Below are positions 19,301 through 26,878 of a DNA stretch of 64,000 bases, in pieces. The notes under the pieces are model-generated. The model searched no databases, had not been told where the DNA came from, and was given only the letters and a program-made list of their open reading frames with translations. The stretch is from Rhodothermales bacterium. GTDB lineage: Bacteria > Bacteroidota > Rhodothermia > Rhodothermales > Bin80. A program made the translations under genes and the position numbers. Each line of letters begins with the position of its first letter. Position 1 is the first letter of the stretch. The stretch lies in contig JANQES010000043.1 in NCBI GenBank assembly GCA_028278205.1, forward strand, positions 1 to 64,000. Direction: 5' to 3'.

Positions 19301-21501
19301 CGATTCGCACCCAGGAACAGATCCAGGACAACCTCTTCCGTCGCCTTCTCGGCGAGAAAGAGCACCTGATTGCTTACTACCAGTGCGACGCCGAAACCGG
19401 CAAGAAGCTCAGCGATCACAGCGGACGCGGCCATCATCTTACCCTCGTCGCCCCCGACTCAACGACCGCGTGGCCGCTGTCTACGGCGCCGGTGAGCTAC
19501 GACACGCCGCAAGCGCGAAGCGTCTTGTCTGGCATCAAAACCGATTTCAACGAGCCGATCCACAGCACCCCCGCCGTGCAGGAATACGGCGACATGCAGT
19601 TCGATGCCGAGAACAACCGCATCGGCGCGCTGAAGCGGTGCTATACCTACGTTCGGGGCGGCCAGTGGAAGCTCATCACCGGGTTCAAAGTGGGCAACCT
19701 CTTCACCGAATGGATCGCGCAGATTCAGTACGATCCGCAGTTGATGGGCTACATCGAAGGCGCCCCGCCGGTGCCGGGCGAAAACCTGACGGCCGGGCCG
19801 ATCGACCCATCGCTCTTCGATTACGGAGGCGCCACCTCCGTAAAACTGACCGAAGCGGAAGAGGTGACCTTCAATTACAGCACCTCTAAAGAAGGAGGCC
19901 TCGATACGGCTTTCGACATGGAAGCCAGCCTGGGGTTTAACCTTCAGATAAGAAACATCCTGGCCCCGCTGGGCATCGGCGTTTCTGTGCCCACTGCGAC
20001 GCTGAAAATTAATGCCGGTATTAAAGGCTCCTTTGAAAGCTCCAACAGCATCTCCGAGACCCAAAGCGCAGGCATCGGCAAGACGAAAACCCAGGAGACC
20101 AGCCTCTCGCTTCGGGGCAAGTGGGAACCCCCGGACAAGCATTCCATCGCCACGCTGGGCCGGCGATACATACCCGCCAACACCGGCATGGCCCTCGTCA
20201 AATCGGCGACGGCGGACGTGTTTGCGCTTCGGCTGAGCCACAACAACGCCCTGGTCGCCTACCGCTTCGTGCCCAACCAGGACATCCCGGAGGATTGGAA
20301 CATCATCACGTTCCCGATCAACCCCAGGTACACCAAACAAGGCACGCTGGACGGGAAGATCGGGCTTAATTCAGATGACACTGTACACACCGACGAGCAT
20401 TATCCCTACGCCACGGAGTACGGGGAGTGGAGCTACTTCAAACCGCGCCAGGCCTATGCCTTAAAAAAAGAAATCGAAAAGGAGGAGGAACAGCGCAGAA
20501 CGTACTATAAAAACCTGGACGTGTCGGCTCTGGATGGCGCCACTATCGGAGCCGGACTGGGCGTTCTAACGCCGGGCCTCGGCGCCATGGCCGTGCCGAT
20601 GGGCGCCGCCGTCGGAGGCGCTCTCGACGCCGCGAAGACCCAGAGCGAGATGCCCGCCGAATTCGTCAAGAGCAGCCTGATGAACACCTACGTCTGGACC
20701 GCCGCCGGCGGTTTCTTCGCTGAAACCGAGGAAACCACCTTGACCCAACAAGAAACCTTCAGCGGGACGTTCTCTATGAAAGGGATGGCAGGCGCCACGG
20801 CAGGGTTGGAAATCGAAGTCAGCGGCGGAGCCGGAGGCGGATTTACCTCGGAAATGAGCGCCATGATGGGCGGCCACCTGACACTCACCTCCACGAAGAC
20901 CCAGGAATCATCCACCTCCTACGGCCTCAACATCGCGGTGGATGTGCCCGGCGATTTGCAAAAGTTTGACCCGGCCACGCTGGTCCGTCAGTATGATGAA
21001 CACGGCAACCCGGAACTGGTAAACGGCAAGGTAGACGCCTATCGGTTCATGACATTTTACCTGAAGCCTGATACCAACCACTTCGACCACTTCGTCAACA
21101 AGGTCATCGATTACCAGTGGCTCAGCGAGAGCAACCATCCCAATGCCCTGGCCCTGCGCGAGGCCATCCAGGCCCAGAAAAACGCTCCGAACGACAAGAA
21201 AAGCGTGCCCTGGCGCGTGATGCACCGCGTCACGTTCGTCAGCCGCCTGATGTCAGAGGTCGACAACGGCACGCTCACCGAGACCGAACGCGCCCTCAAG
21301 GCCGCCGACATCAACAGCAATTACGAACTCATCAAAAAGCTGGAGCCGTATGTGAAAGACAAAGTAGATGACGGCTACGCCGCCTTTACCGACGCCGTCC
21401 GCGATGCGCTCAGAGACCATCTCCCCGAACTACAAGACGCCGAGGCCGAAATCATCGCGTACATGTGTCTGTACTTCCAGGTCTTCGACGATCTGGACTG
21501 A
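13339..21501 (+). CDS. Giant multi-LamG, coiled-coil protein with a possible membrane-active C-terminus
   Basis: I do not recognise this 2,720-residue protein as a named family. In order it shows an N-terminal ~300-residue beta-rich region, LamG-1 (~303-488), LamG-2 (~582-768) and a long coiled coil (~838-968). A beta domain (~970-1130), two more coiled coils (~1141-1193, ~1258-1311) and a Ser/Thr/Gly linker follow. LamG-3 starts at ~1363 but is interrupted by LamG-4 (~1425-1640) and LamG-5 (~1677-1920), and finishes at ~1928-2038. The last ~670 residues hold a Gly/Ala-rich hydrophobic stretch (~2397-2434) flanked by Ser/Thr-rich amphipathic strands (~2175-2264, ~2455-2535). No signal peptide is visible. 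The ATG at 13339 is preferred over 13252. It interrupts the men cluster on the opposite strand. Confidence 0.85.
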   Translation: MSVLDQFVKTYSDRAYTHTAMVRHKGTVIAFALDDQQKIWYTVLDLQDDTVNSPIDVTYWTKEPALLPFPTELGQAGYRIAGLHTMPDDTPDVAFDKKTVHERWLSTTGRLTADAPFQVLSDGRYVFVFRQSIGAGHGRMVEANGQPVVNNTLLVDRFVFTGGKLKPALEARYQRSRHKDRPLSRKDTLGAKDIDGHPFFEPTHEVDFIRNLEGGRFSVLLLPTATPGLQRWQIFAFNSKTQRIDAFNIERAKDGLFNTRGTVHYTSPLTEYQDAVYEDRPGTCPHSGLPMIPIVSKRGYAETALAFDGVDDHVDCGNAAPLQLTGDLTLEAWIYPTGSLDGETILSKHSDGEFDLTFWGQKLDYYHGPWADNYCRFEYEFQPNQWYHIAVVRDAGDKSVTLFVNGQPSYFDKNGDILSSTGSYSNDPPATSINLGIGARIKEKSRFFKGKIDEVRIWNRTRAQQEIKTDMNVRLVGNEPGLVGYWRFDEGQGTTVHDQTDHAAHGTIEGDAAWVMSDAPVGEHPGIRRSSFSFEDRSVASGMTSLLYHQQGTGLPGYAQNGQKPLKKNARVMLATAAPTPALSFNGENDYVDLGNVLNDVFTTNTFTIELWAYVESYTDKAGNLGMIINKWYTTRTRGKPVTANTFILRADGTVSTQGRETKSRDFPRLRPRLNTWHHIALSFDAGTLNAFVNGRLVATDAGHHCNETAKGLRLGGFWNKCCYFQGKIADVRIWDEARTASQIQATMHQRLRGDEAHLKGFWPLDEKAGKTVYDRSSSGHHGVINNNQPTWTTGRPEIAVLDFAVSRHGKLALVPDVLPLPTVGARPDDIVPVAGFPQDLADTQTQLDTNRDAVTRRSGEIQQWEDEIEDLRARIYQSRTLSERIDFLERTMPMRQAPGRESARQEAQAELNQARAERATLPPIAEMEQAIKNKQKAINENKKTLIRLHKDIRTQTAYLDKIQSKATGEVQVAMPLLNVDVFGHSVSGGVLTFAQTQGTPHLFESANAKVNLYVRDPADQFLTAYFDVNTAHAAYHLPCDEGHVVLIARNAEREMTTTDVFINNADVKIENTVISDPDYCNVMLVNELAGITETWKNVPRAPYRFVNIFNGRASGTPGDDTYYDYSQRTIFKTHDSPSILALLLKLRRLKKEQGDLPLLILETKSKIERLKGLLESLTSKQAGYKSRLDALNNGAGQAGGSEGVAEDRDLAPSTGGSISFGSAGGDASLASQRDSTSSVTTTQSASGPLPSSIETADAGFWEARQNALSFEHRELGKKLQALNEQLIELEARNNDIEDEITATQGQLGEVPRLEFPSEKGSILFSATAVEARGVLQNGEVKAEATDIEHGQWVSYAQGNALTLNGTTQYAKLPLDADGTDDFDTPGDLTLEAWIHPDDIPGDQSTVMHHKGAEASYSLGLQRTLMHSALTFDGNSVDCGDAAPLQLTGDLTLEAWIFPTGSLHGETIISKHYEGEFDLTFYNQKLDYYHGPWQENIARFNYDFTPDRWYHLAVVRDAGTRSVTLFVDGQRQESLYFRKEGAEDVSTHAYGTAPPASPYNLGFGARIHDKTRPFKGKIAEVRLWDYARYADEINADIARQLSGNEAGLRGYWRFEENRARDYSRHNNHGTITGKAEISTSPLVGYRAYLGVGNQKRITKNEFACGSWTHLAGVFKQSYALAFNGKNTHVDCGNDAALNLDRDLTLEAFLRVDDLSQNNPVITKGFLQDGAGGGVPYALTIEKGGAVVFSYENKNLQVVDIRSTATLTEGAFYRLAVVRKYNAQPGESQTTTQTAEVDGQETTVETPQPGPTQEWFDYTFYITPLQGASVETRSYPEVDVFTNNSTLIIGGDAPRNVYFKGVITEMRLWNTALEAGAVNRPIQGHEQGLVAWWRFDKTKDHTAEDIIGYADGAIHGGTWQANPDPFISGIRFLINGVYQELEILPDGDLDYGAAQMTLGATKKKYQSNDNFFRHNFFNGEMDEIRIWKTIRTQEQIQDNLFRRLLGEKEHLIAYYQCDAETGKKLSDHSGRGHHLTLVAPDSTTAWPLSTAPVSYDTPQARSVLSGIKTDFNEPIHSTPAVQEYGDMQFDAENNRIGALKRCYTYVRGGQWKLITGFKVGNLFTEWIAQIQYDPQLMGYIEGAPPVPGENLTAGPIDPSLFDYGGATSVKLTEAEEVTFNYSTSKEGGLDTAFDMEASLGFNLQIRNILAPLGIGVSVPTATLKINAGIKGSFESSNSISETQSAGIGKTKTQETSLSLRGKWEPPDKHSIATLGRRYIPANTGMALVKSATADVFALRLSHNNALVAYRFVPNQDIPEDWNIITFPINPRYTKQGTLDGKIGLNSDDTVHTDEHYPYATEYGEWSYFKPRQAYALKKEIEKEEEQRRTYYKNLDVSALDGATIGAGLGVLTPGLGAMAVPMGAAVGGALDAAKTQSEMPAEFVKSSLMNTYVWTAAGGFFAETEETTLTQQETFSGTFSMKGMAGATAGLEIEVSGGAGGGFTSEMSAMMGGHLTLTSTKTQESSTSYGLNIAVDVPGDLQKFDPATLVRQYDEHGNPELVNGKVDAYRFMTFYLKPDTNHFDHFVNKVIDYQWLSESNHPNALALREAIQAQKNAPNDKKSVPWRVMHRVTFVSRLMSEVDNGTLTETERALKAADINSNYELIKKLEPYVKDKVDDGYAAFTDAVRDALRDHLPELQDAEAEIIAYMCLYFQVFDDLD

Positions 21502-21503
21502 TT

Positions 21504-21571
21504 TACTGCGTATTGCGTACTTCGTATTGCGAGAGAGCGCCTTCATCACGCAATACGAAGTACGCAGTACG
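21504..21571. repeat. Heptamer repeat hairpin (TATTGCG word)
   Basis: The left arm is TACTGCG-TATTGCG-TACTTCG-TATTGCG (21504-21531). The right arm is CGCAATACGAAGTACGCAGT and onward to 21571. It starts three bases after the giant gene stop and ends just before the menA stop, so it fills the gap between two convergent genes. Confidence 0.9.
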
Positions 21572-21576
21572 CCCCT

Positions 21577-22482
21577 TCAAAGCACCCATCCAATCGAAAA
21601 AACGATGCTGTAGATCAACAGCAGCCGCCCGGTGGCGCCGAGGAGCGGGTTGAGCGCCACCGGATCGGGTTCGGTGAGCAGGGTGTGGAGGATCGGAAGA
21701 GCAAACAGCACAACGACCAGAACACTCATCGCCCAGGCATGTTGCTCCGTCAGCAGGTGGATCCAGAGCGGGATCAGCACGGCGGCGACGACGCAAAAAG
21801 CGTAGAGCCCGATGCCGAAGCCCTTGCCCAACCGCACCACCAGTGTCTTCTTACCGGCCTGCCGGTCTTCTTCGATGTCGCGGATATTATTGACCAGCAG
21901 GATAGCCACAGCCAGCAACCCCGGCGCAAACCCGACCGCGAGCACGGTGGTGTTGATCTCCAACGCCTGCACGTAATACGTCCCGCCGACGGCTACCGGC
22001 CCGAAGAAGATCAGCACGAACAGATCGGCCAGCCCCAGGTAGGCCAGCGAGTAGCGCCCGACCGTGTAGAGCACGCCCGAAAGGATCGACAGCACGCCGA
22101 TGAGCAGGATGGGCCAGCCGCCGCGCCAGATCAGATACAACCCGGCCACAAACGCCAGCGCAAAGACCAGCACCGTGGCCCGCTTCATGGTGGTCGGCGT
22201 GACGAGGCCGGCCTGGGTGACGCGCAACGGCCCCTTGCGTGCGCTGGTGTCGGCGCCTTTGAGATAGTCGGCGTAGTCGTTGCTGAAGTTGGTCCCGATC
22301 TGGATCAGCAGCGCGCCCAGCAACGCCCAGAGCGCCGCTCCGGCATGAAAGCCCCCGGCCTCCCACGCCATGGCCGTGCCCACCAACACCGGCGCCACGG
22401 CGGCACCGAGGGTCTTAGGCCGGATCGCCGCGAGCCAGATGGCGATTTTGGATTTTGGATTTTGGATTTTGGATTCAGTCAT
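21577..22482 (-). CDS. menA: 1,4-Dihydroxy-2-naphthoate polyprenyltransferase MenA
   Basis: This 301-residue integral membrane UbiA-type enzyme attaches the polyprenyl tail to DHNA. It has several hydrophobic helices and two Asp-rich sites: 'NFSNDYADYLKGADT' near residue 70 and 'NNIRDIEEDRQAGKKTL' near residue 200. 'IWLAAIRPKTLGAAVAPV' is the typical MenA opening. The ATG at 22482 gives a protein whose residues 2-13 (TESKIQNPKSKI) are read from a heptamer array, an unusual addition before the conserved start. It is downstream of menH-menB in one direction, separated from menB by that repeat. Confidence 0.92.
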   Translation of the reverse strand: MTESKIQNPKSKIAIWLAAIRPKTLGAAVAPVLVGTAMAWEAGGFHAGAALWALLGALLIQIGTNFSNDYADYLKGADTSARKGPLRVTQAGLVTPTTMKRATVLVFALAFVAGLYLIWRGGWPILLIGVLSILSGVLYTVGRYSLAYLGLADLFVLIFFGPVAVGGTYYVQALEINTTVLAVGFAPGLLAVAILLVNNIRDIEEDRQAGKKTLVVRLGKGFGIGLYAFCVVAAVLIPLWIHLLTEQHAWAMSVLVVVLFALPILHTLLTEPDPVALNPLLGATGRLLLIYSIVFSIGWVL

Positions 22483-22608
22483 ACCCAGCCAAGTTGCTCT
22501 AAAGAAAAAGTCGCGCCGGTTTTATCCAGCGTTGCCGTCTCGTTGATTTCCCATGGAGCCGGCAATCTACCAATCCAAATTCCAAAATCGAAAATCCAAA
22601 ATCCTCAA
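22441..22608. repeat. Heptamer repeat pair (TTTTGGA word) between menB and menA
   Basis: The left arm, GATTTTGGATTTTGGATTTT and onward (22441-22476), lies inside the first codons of menA. The right arm, CCAATCCAAATTCCAAAATC and onward (22571-22608), reaches the menB stop. About 95 bases of other sequence separate them. The element splits what would otherwise be a tight menH-menB-menA operon. Confidence 0.9.
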
Positions 22609-23495
22609 GGACGGTAGCCTTCTTTGTCGAAGTCCGGCGGGCGGCGTTCGAGGTAGGCTTTCTTGCCCTCCTGCCCTTCTTCGGTCATGTAGAAGAGCAT
22701 CGTGGCGTGGCCGGCCAGTTCCTGGAGGCCTGCCTGGCCGTCGCAGTCGGCGTTGAGGCCGGCTTTGAGCATGCGGATGGCAATGTTCGAGTTGGCGAGG
22801 ATCTCACGGCACCACTGGACGGTCTCGCGTTCGAGGTCGTCGAGGGGCACGACGGTGTTGACCAGGCCCATGTCGAGGGCTTGCTGGGCGTCGTAGGGGC
22901 GGCAGAGGAACCAGATTTCGCGGGCTTTTTTCTGCCCGACGATGCGCGCGAGGAAGCTGGCGCCGTAGCCGCCGTCGAACGAGCCGACCTTCGGGCCGGT
23001 CTGCATGAACTTGGCGTTGTCGGCGGCGATGGTCAGGTCGCAGACGACGTGCAGCACGTGCCCGCCTCCGACGGCCCACCCGGCGACCATTGCAATAACG
23101 GGCTTCGGGCAGGTGCGAATCTGACGCTGGAGGTCGAGCACGTTGAGCCGCTGCGTGCCGGTGCCCTGTTCCTCGTAGCCGTGGTCGCCCCGGATGCGCT
23201 GGTCGCCGCCGGAGCAGAACGCCAGCGGCCCCTCACCCGTGAGCACGATCACGCCGACGGAGGCGTCGTCGCGGGCGTCGGCAAAGGCCGCTTGCATCTC
23301 CTGGACCGTCAGCGGGCGAAAGGCGTTACGCACTTCGGGCCGGTTGATGGTGACTTTGGCGATGCCCTCGGTGTCGGTACCGGCGACGCCCTTCTCGTAC
23401 CGGATGTCGGTGTACGTGCCGGCCTCCTGCCACACGATGGGGCCGGTGACTTCGGGCCGGTGGGTGAAATGATGACGCTTTTTAGTCTCTGGCAT
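22605..23495 (-). CDS. menB: 1,4-Dihydroxy-2-naphthoyl-CoA synthase MenB
   Basis: This 296-residue crotonase-fold enzyme cyclises o-succinylbenzoyl-CoA to DHNA-CoA. Recognisable features are '[19 protein letters not shown]', the oxyanion-hole '[15 protein letters not shown]', '[21 protein letters not shown]', '[19 protein letters not shown]' and '[12 protein letters not shown]'. The Asp within SFDGGYG is the characteristic MenB active-site region. Its start is seven bases after the menH stop, so the two are almost certainly cotranscribed. Length and motifs are normal. Confidence 0.96.
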   Translation of the reverse strand: MPETKKRHHFTHRPEVTGPIVWQEAGTYTDIRYEKGVAGTDTEGIAKVTINRPEVRNAFRPLTVQEMQAAFADARDDASVGVIVLTGEGPLAFCSGGDQRIRGDHGYEEQGTGTQRLNVLDLQRQIRTCPKPVIAMVAGWAVGGGHVLHVVCDLTIAADNAKFMQTGPKVGSFDGGYGASFLARIVGQKKAREIWFLCRPYDAQQALDMGLVNTVVPLDDLERETVQWCREILANSNIAIRMLKAGLNADCDGQAGLQELAGHATMLFYMTEEGQEGKKAYLERRPPDFDKEGYRP

Positions 23496-23501
23496 CTAGC
23501 T

Positions 23502-24326
23502 TCAGGGTTGTTTCAACAAGGAGTGTAGGAGCGTGATGAAGCGGTGGGGCTGCTCGGCGTGGACGTTGTGCCCGGCCTCCGGAACGATCACCGCGCGCGC
23601 GTTGGGGCTCGACGCTGCCATCCGCCCGGCGATCTCGACGTACTTCGGGTCGAGGGCGCCGGCTATGGCGACGGTAGACACCCGCAATGCCGCCAGCCGT
23701 TCCCACAACGACGGCTGGCGCCCCGTGCCCATGCCGCGCAGCGACCGGGCCAACCCACGCGGGTCGTTGGAACGCCGCCGCGCGATCATCGATTCGACCA
23801 GACCCGGATGCCCGGCCAGCGACGCAAATAACGGCTGGCGATACCATTCGTTCAAGAACGTATCGAAATCGCCTTGCTCCAACCGGGCGGCGCGGGCCTC
23901 ATCAACGTCGCGTCGCGCTGCGCGTTCCGGCGCCGTGGCCAACCCCGGCGAGGCCGACTCCAACACGAGCGCCCGGCACCGTTGCGGAAACTGCAACGCA
24001 AAGTAGAGCGCCAGGCGCCCGCCCATCGAATAGCCCACCACGGCGCACCGCTCTACGCCGCGCCGGTCGAGCGCCTCGGTCAGGGCCTGCGCCGCGCCAT
24101 CCATCGAAAAATACGTATCATCCAGGCCCGTAGAGGCGCCGTGGCCCGGCAGATCGACAGCCAGGCTGTGATAATCCCCGGCCAGCGCAGCCATCACTTC
24201 AGCCCAATCCTTCGACGACCCCATAAAGCCGTGCAAGAAAAGCACGACGGGATCGTTCGGATTGCCGGCGGTGGTGTGATGTATCATTTCTTCTTGCGGA
24301 GAATAGGTTATATTTTTCCTTCTCAT
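23502..24326 (-). CDS. menH: SHCHC synthase MenH (alpha/beta hydrolase)
   Basis: This alpha/beta-hydrolase-fold protein of 274 residues is probably the enzyme that eliminates pyruvate from SEPHCHC to give SHCHC. It shows 'LFLHGFMGSSKDW', 'AVDLPGHGAS', the nucleophile elbow 'VVGYSMGGRLALYFA', the late Asp region 'AIAGALDPKY' and the catalytic His region 'EAGHNVHAEQP'. The combination of LHGFMGSS and GYSMGGR is typical of MenH. The start could also be the ATG at 24287 (MIHHTTAG). It leads the menH-menB-menA group and is divergent from the 24.4-26.8 kb pair. Confidence 0.88.
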   Translation of the reverse strand: MRRKNITYSPQEEMIHHTTAGNPNDPVVLFLHGFMGSSKDWAEVMAALAGDYHSLAVDLPGHGASTGLDDTYFSMDGAAQALTEALDRRGVERCAVVGYSMGGRLALYFALQFPQRCRALVLESASPGLATAPERAARRDVDEARAARLEQGDFDTFLNEWYRQPLFASLAGHPGLVESMIARRRSNDPRGLARSLRGMGTGRQPSLWERLAALRVSTVAIAGALDPKYVEIAGRMAASSPNARAVIVPEAGHNVHAEQPHRFITLLHSLLKQP

Positions 24327-24393
24327 ACGTCTTTACTTAAAAAAGACTGTTTTGGTAATACCGATTTTCCCCAATCATCAACTCCGCAAACCC

Positions 24394-24756
24394 ATGGCAA
24401 GCACCACCCTACCCCGAAGCGCCGAAGCAGGCGCCGCCGATGCAGCGACCCGACTCCAGCAGATTCTTGACGATCCGACGAAGGCCAAGATGCTCGTCAT
24501 CGGAGAAAGCCCGGGCGTCGACGGGGCGCTCAAGACCTGCCGGGAAGCTGCCGAAGTGAAAGCCTCCATCCGTCATACGGTCTGGATCCCCGACGCGTCG
24601 GTGCTCTCGAATGCCCAGCGCGCACTCCTCGTCCAAAGCGGCAAAGTGGCCGTGGCCGTCGGTCTTTCCGGCAACGTCGTGAAAACGTTGACCCAGATCG
24701 AGGCCGAGCAAGACATCTTCGTGGATATTGCCTTTCTAGAAGCCGAGATTCAATGA
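24394..24756 (+). CDS. Small hypothetical protein preceding an exported protein
   Basis: I do not recognise this 120-residue soluble protein. It has an alpha/beta-like alternation ('AKMLVIGESPGVDGALK', 'SIRHTVWIPDASVL', 'KVAVAVGLSGNVV', 'IFVDIAFLEAEIQ') and no signal peptide. The ATG at 24394 is chosen over 24352 because the extra residues look like leader sequence. It ends 10 bases before the next gene, so the two form a unit. Together they lie on the opposite strand between menH and menD. A nucleotide- or ligand-binding fold is possible but not shown. Confidence 0.6.
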   Translation: MASTTLPRSAEAGAADAATRLQQILDDPTKAKMLVIGESPGVDGALKTCREAAEVKASIRHTVWIPDASVLSNAQRALLVQSGKVAVAVGLSGNVVKTLTQIEAEQDIFVDIAFLEAEIQ

Positions 24757-24765
24757 GGACGGACC

Positions 24766-26805
24766 ATGAAACGCTTCCTTATCGCCTGCGCGGGCCTGTT
24801 GCTGCTCACGGCAAACCTCCCGGCAGGCCGCGCCTTTGCGCAATCCGAAAATCTGGAAAGCGCGCTCTCTTATCAAGAACGCCCGCGCGGTAAATCCGAA
24901 CAAGATCAAAAGTCGATTTCTACGACGCAGCATCTCAGCGCGATTGATTTCGAGAGCCTGATCATCATCGATCCGAATAAAGACCTGCTCAAATCGATCT
25001 CCAGCGCCGAACGCCCCGTGCTCTCGCCGCTTTCCGGCGTCGATCAAGCCCGTCTCGATACGCTTCCGGCCCTGCTGCGCGCCGCCCGGGCCTACGTCGA
25101 CGAAGCCGCGCAGGTGGTCGAAACGGTGGCGGCAGCCGAGGCATCGGGCCAGGCGCTCAGCCCGGCGCAGATCGTCGAACTTCAGGAAGAGATCCGCGCC
25201 CAGGCACGCCTGGGGCTTCAGGTGCTTCAGCCGGTGCTCGCGCTGGCCCAGGCACGCGCCAACGACTTGTTTCCCAACGACGCCACCGCCGCCCAACGGA
25301 TGGTGGGCACCCTCACCGAACCGATTTTAAACGACGATGAGGGCAATCGGGTGATCCTCAACGTGCCTGCCCTGGCCGAATTCTTGAGCCAGCATCTCCA
25401 GAGCGCTCATCAACAAATACAGAGCGATGCCGGCGCCGCAGAGCGCCAGGGCACGGCGCGCTTTCGGATGCGAGCCTGGCTCTATCAGACAGACAAAACG
25501 CCGTCGGCCATCAGCATCGAGAATTATGACAATATCGAAAACCTGGAAGGGCCAAAACGCTCCCGGATCGGATTCCGCATGACGCCGCGCGAGCAGGAAC
25601 GCCTGGCGATGGGACTGGCCTTGTCTACGGTCGCTTCCACGTTTATCGAGGGCGTGCGCGAAAAAAGGACCACGCTCCGGTCGAGCCTGCAAGAGTTGAA
25701 ACAGACGGCCATCGCAGAGTTGCAAGCCGTGCAAGACCTCCCGCTGACCGTCCTGTCGGATTCGGCGCTTACGGTGCTGCAAGACGCCATCGCCGTGGCT
25801 TTGCCGGCGGCCACTCCGGCGCAAGCGCAAACCCTCAACGATCTCAACCTTTTCCTGGGATCCTTTCAAACCAGCCTCAACACCATCCGGACTGGCATCG
25901 AGCAGTTGAAGGCAACGTCCGACTCACCCGAAGCGCTCGTTCAAAAGGCCCTGGCGCTTCCCCGGACGATATCGCAGGGCATCAACCTGGCCGTCGGCTA
26001 TGCCGGCGAGGTGCAGACCAACGTGGTGCGCCTGCCGACGATTGAAACCGTGCTGGGCAACGTCGAAACGCCGGAGGCCGCCTCGATCACGTCGAGGCTC
26101 GGCACGGTCCTGCCCCAGACACGCACCCTTCTCGACAGCCTCACGGCCAATCACCTCGGCCCGCTCAGCAAGGTGGCCCAGCAGCTCAACGGTCTGTTCA
26201 GCCGCGAGCAAGTGCTGCACCTGGGTAACGCCATGGATAACATCCCCGACCCCCGCGTGTTTGCCCTGAAGTTGGATCAGGTGAAACCGGGGACGATCAA
26301 CCTGGAAGCCACCCCCGCCGACCGAAACGACCAGATCCAGGTGAAGGCGGAGTTGTTCACCCTCAACGAGGCAGGCCAGGAGGAGATCTTGGAAACGTCC
26401 ACCAAGATCTTTCAGGTCAATCGTTTCGGCTTCACCAGCGAAATAACGGCCCATCTGGTCTTTGTGGATCGCGTCCAGGGCGATTCGGCACAGTTCGACC
26501 CGGCTACGTCGGCCTCGTGGACGATGCACTACCGCCCGCGCCGGGGTCCGGACGCCTCCGGATTCGCGAAGCTCTGGGCCGCGCTCGACCCGGGCCTGGG
26601 CCTCAACGTCTCGGCCCTGGGCTTCGACGACGCCAACTTCCAGATCGGCCTCGGCATCCACGGCTCGCTCTTCGACGACCTGCTGAGCTTCGGCTACGGC
26701 TACAACCTCCAGGCCGAACGCGACCGCGAATACTACTACCTGGGCATCGGCATCATGGAGGCGCTCAACACCGTCGGCGGCCTCGTCGGCGGCTCTGCGC
26801 GCTGA
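24766..26805 (+). CDS. Exported hypothetical protein, 679 residues
   Basis: The protein has a clear Sec signal peptide (KRFLIACAGLLLLTANLPA, cleavage after AFA near residue 25), so it is periplasmic, outer-membrane or secreted. Residues ~80-450 are largely alpha-helical, with Ala/Gln/Glu-rich segments suggesting helical bundles ('ARAYVDEAAQVVETVAAAEA'). Residues ~500-600 look beta-rich ('INLEATPADRNDQIQVKAEL', 'KIFQVNRFGFTSEI'). The last ~70 residues are beta-like and glycine-rich ('QIGLGIHGSLFDDLLSFGYG'), possibly barrel- or surface-associated. No known family is recognised. It is 10 bases downstream of the small hypothetical gene and followed by a palindromic repeat cluster. Confidence 0.65.
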   Translation: MKRFLIACAGLLLLTANLPAGRAFAQSENLESALSYQERPRGKSEQDQKSISTTQHLSAIDFESLIIIDPNKDLLKSISSAERPVLSPLSGVDQARLDTLPALLRAARAYVDEAAQVVETVAAAEASGQALSPAQIVELQEEIRAQARLGLQVLQPVLALAQARANDLFPNDATAAQRMVGTLTEPILNDDEGNRVILNVPALAEFLSQHLQSAHQQIQSDAGAAERQGTARFRMRAWLYQTDKTPSAISIENYDNIENLEGPKRSRIGFRMTPREQERLAMGLALSTVASTFIEGVREKRTTLRSSLQELKQTAIAELQAVQDLPLTVLSDSALTVLQDAIAVALPAATPAQAQTLNDLNLFLGSFQTSLNTIRTGIEQLKATSDSPEALVQKALALPRTISQGINLAVGYAGEVQTNVVRLPTIETVLGNVETPEAASITSRLGTVLPQTRTLLDSLTANHLGPLSKVAQQLNGLFSREQVLHLGNAMDNIPDPRVFALKLDQVKPGTINLEATPADRNDQIQVKAELFTLNEAGQEEILETSTKIFQVNRFGFTSEITAHLVFVDRVQGDSAQFDPATSASWTMHYRPRRGPDASGFAKLWAALDPGLGLNVSALGFDDANFQIGLGIHGSLFDDLLSFGYGYNLQAERDREYYYLGIGIMEALNTVGGLVGGSAR

Positions 26806-26878
26806 CGGGCATTAATGATGATTCCGCGCGAAGTGCGCAGGCTACTGCTCTTTGATAGGAGAAATGTAGCCATAAGTC

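Noticed and set aside
13339..21501. Giant gene as a Tc-toxin, eCIS or phage-tail component
   Set aside because: No TcB/TcC, sheath, tube or baseplate genes are present, and no toxin-complex motif is recognised; only a general membrane-active tail is suggested.
26806..26878. Attachment site or insertion-sequence end near the 24.4-26.8 kb block
   Set aside because: No direct repeats bounding the block, integrase, transposase or tRNA target is seen; only intergenic palindromes.
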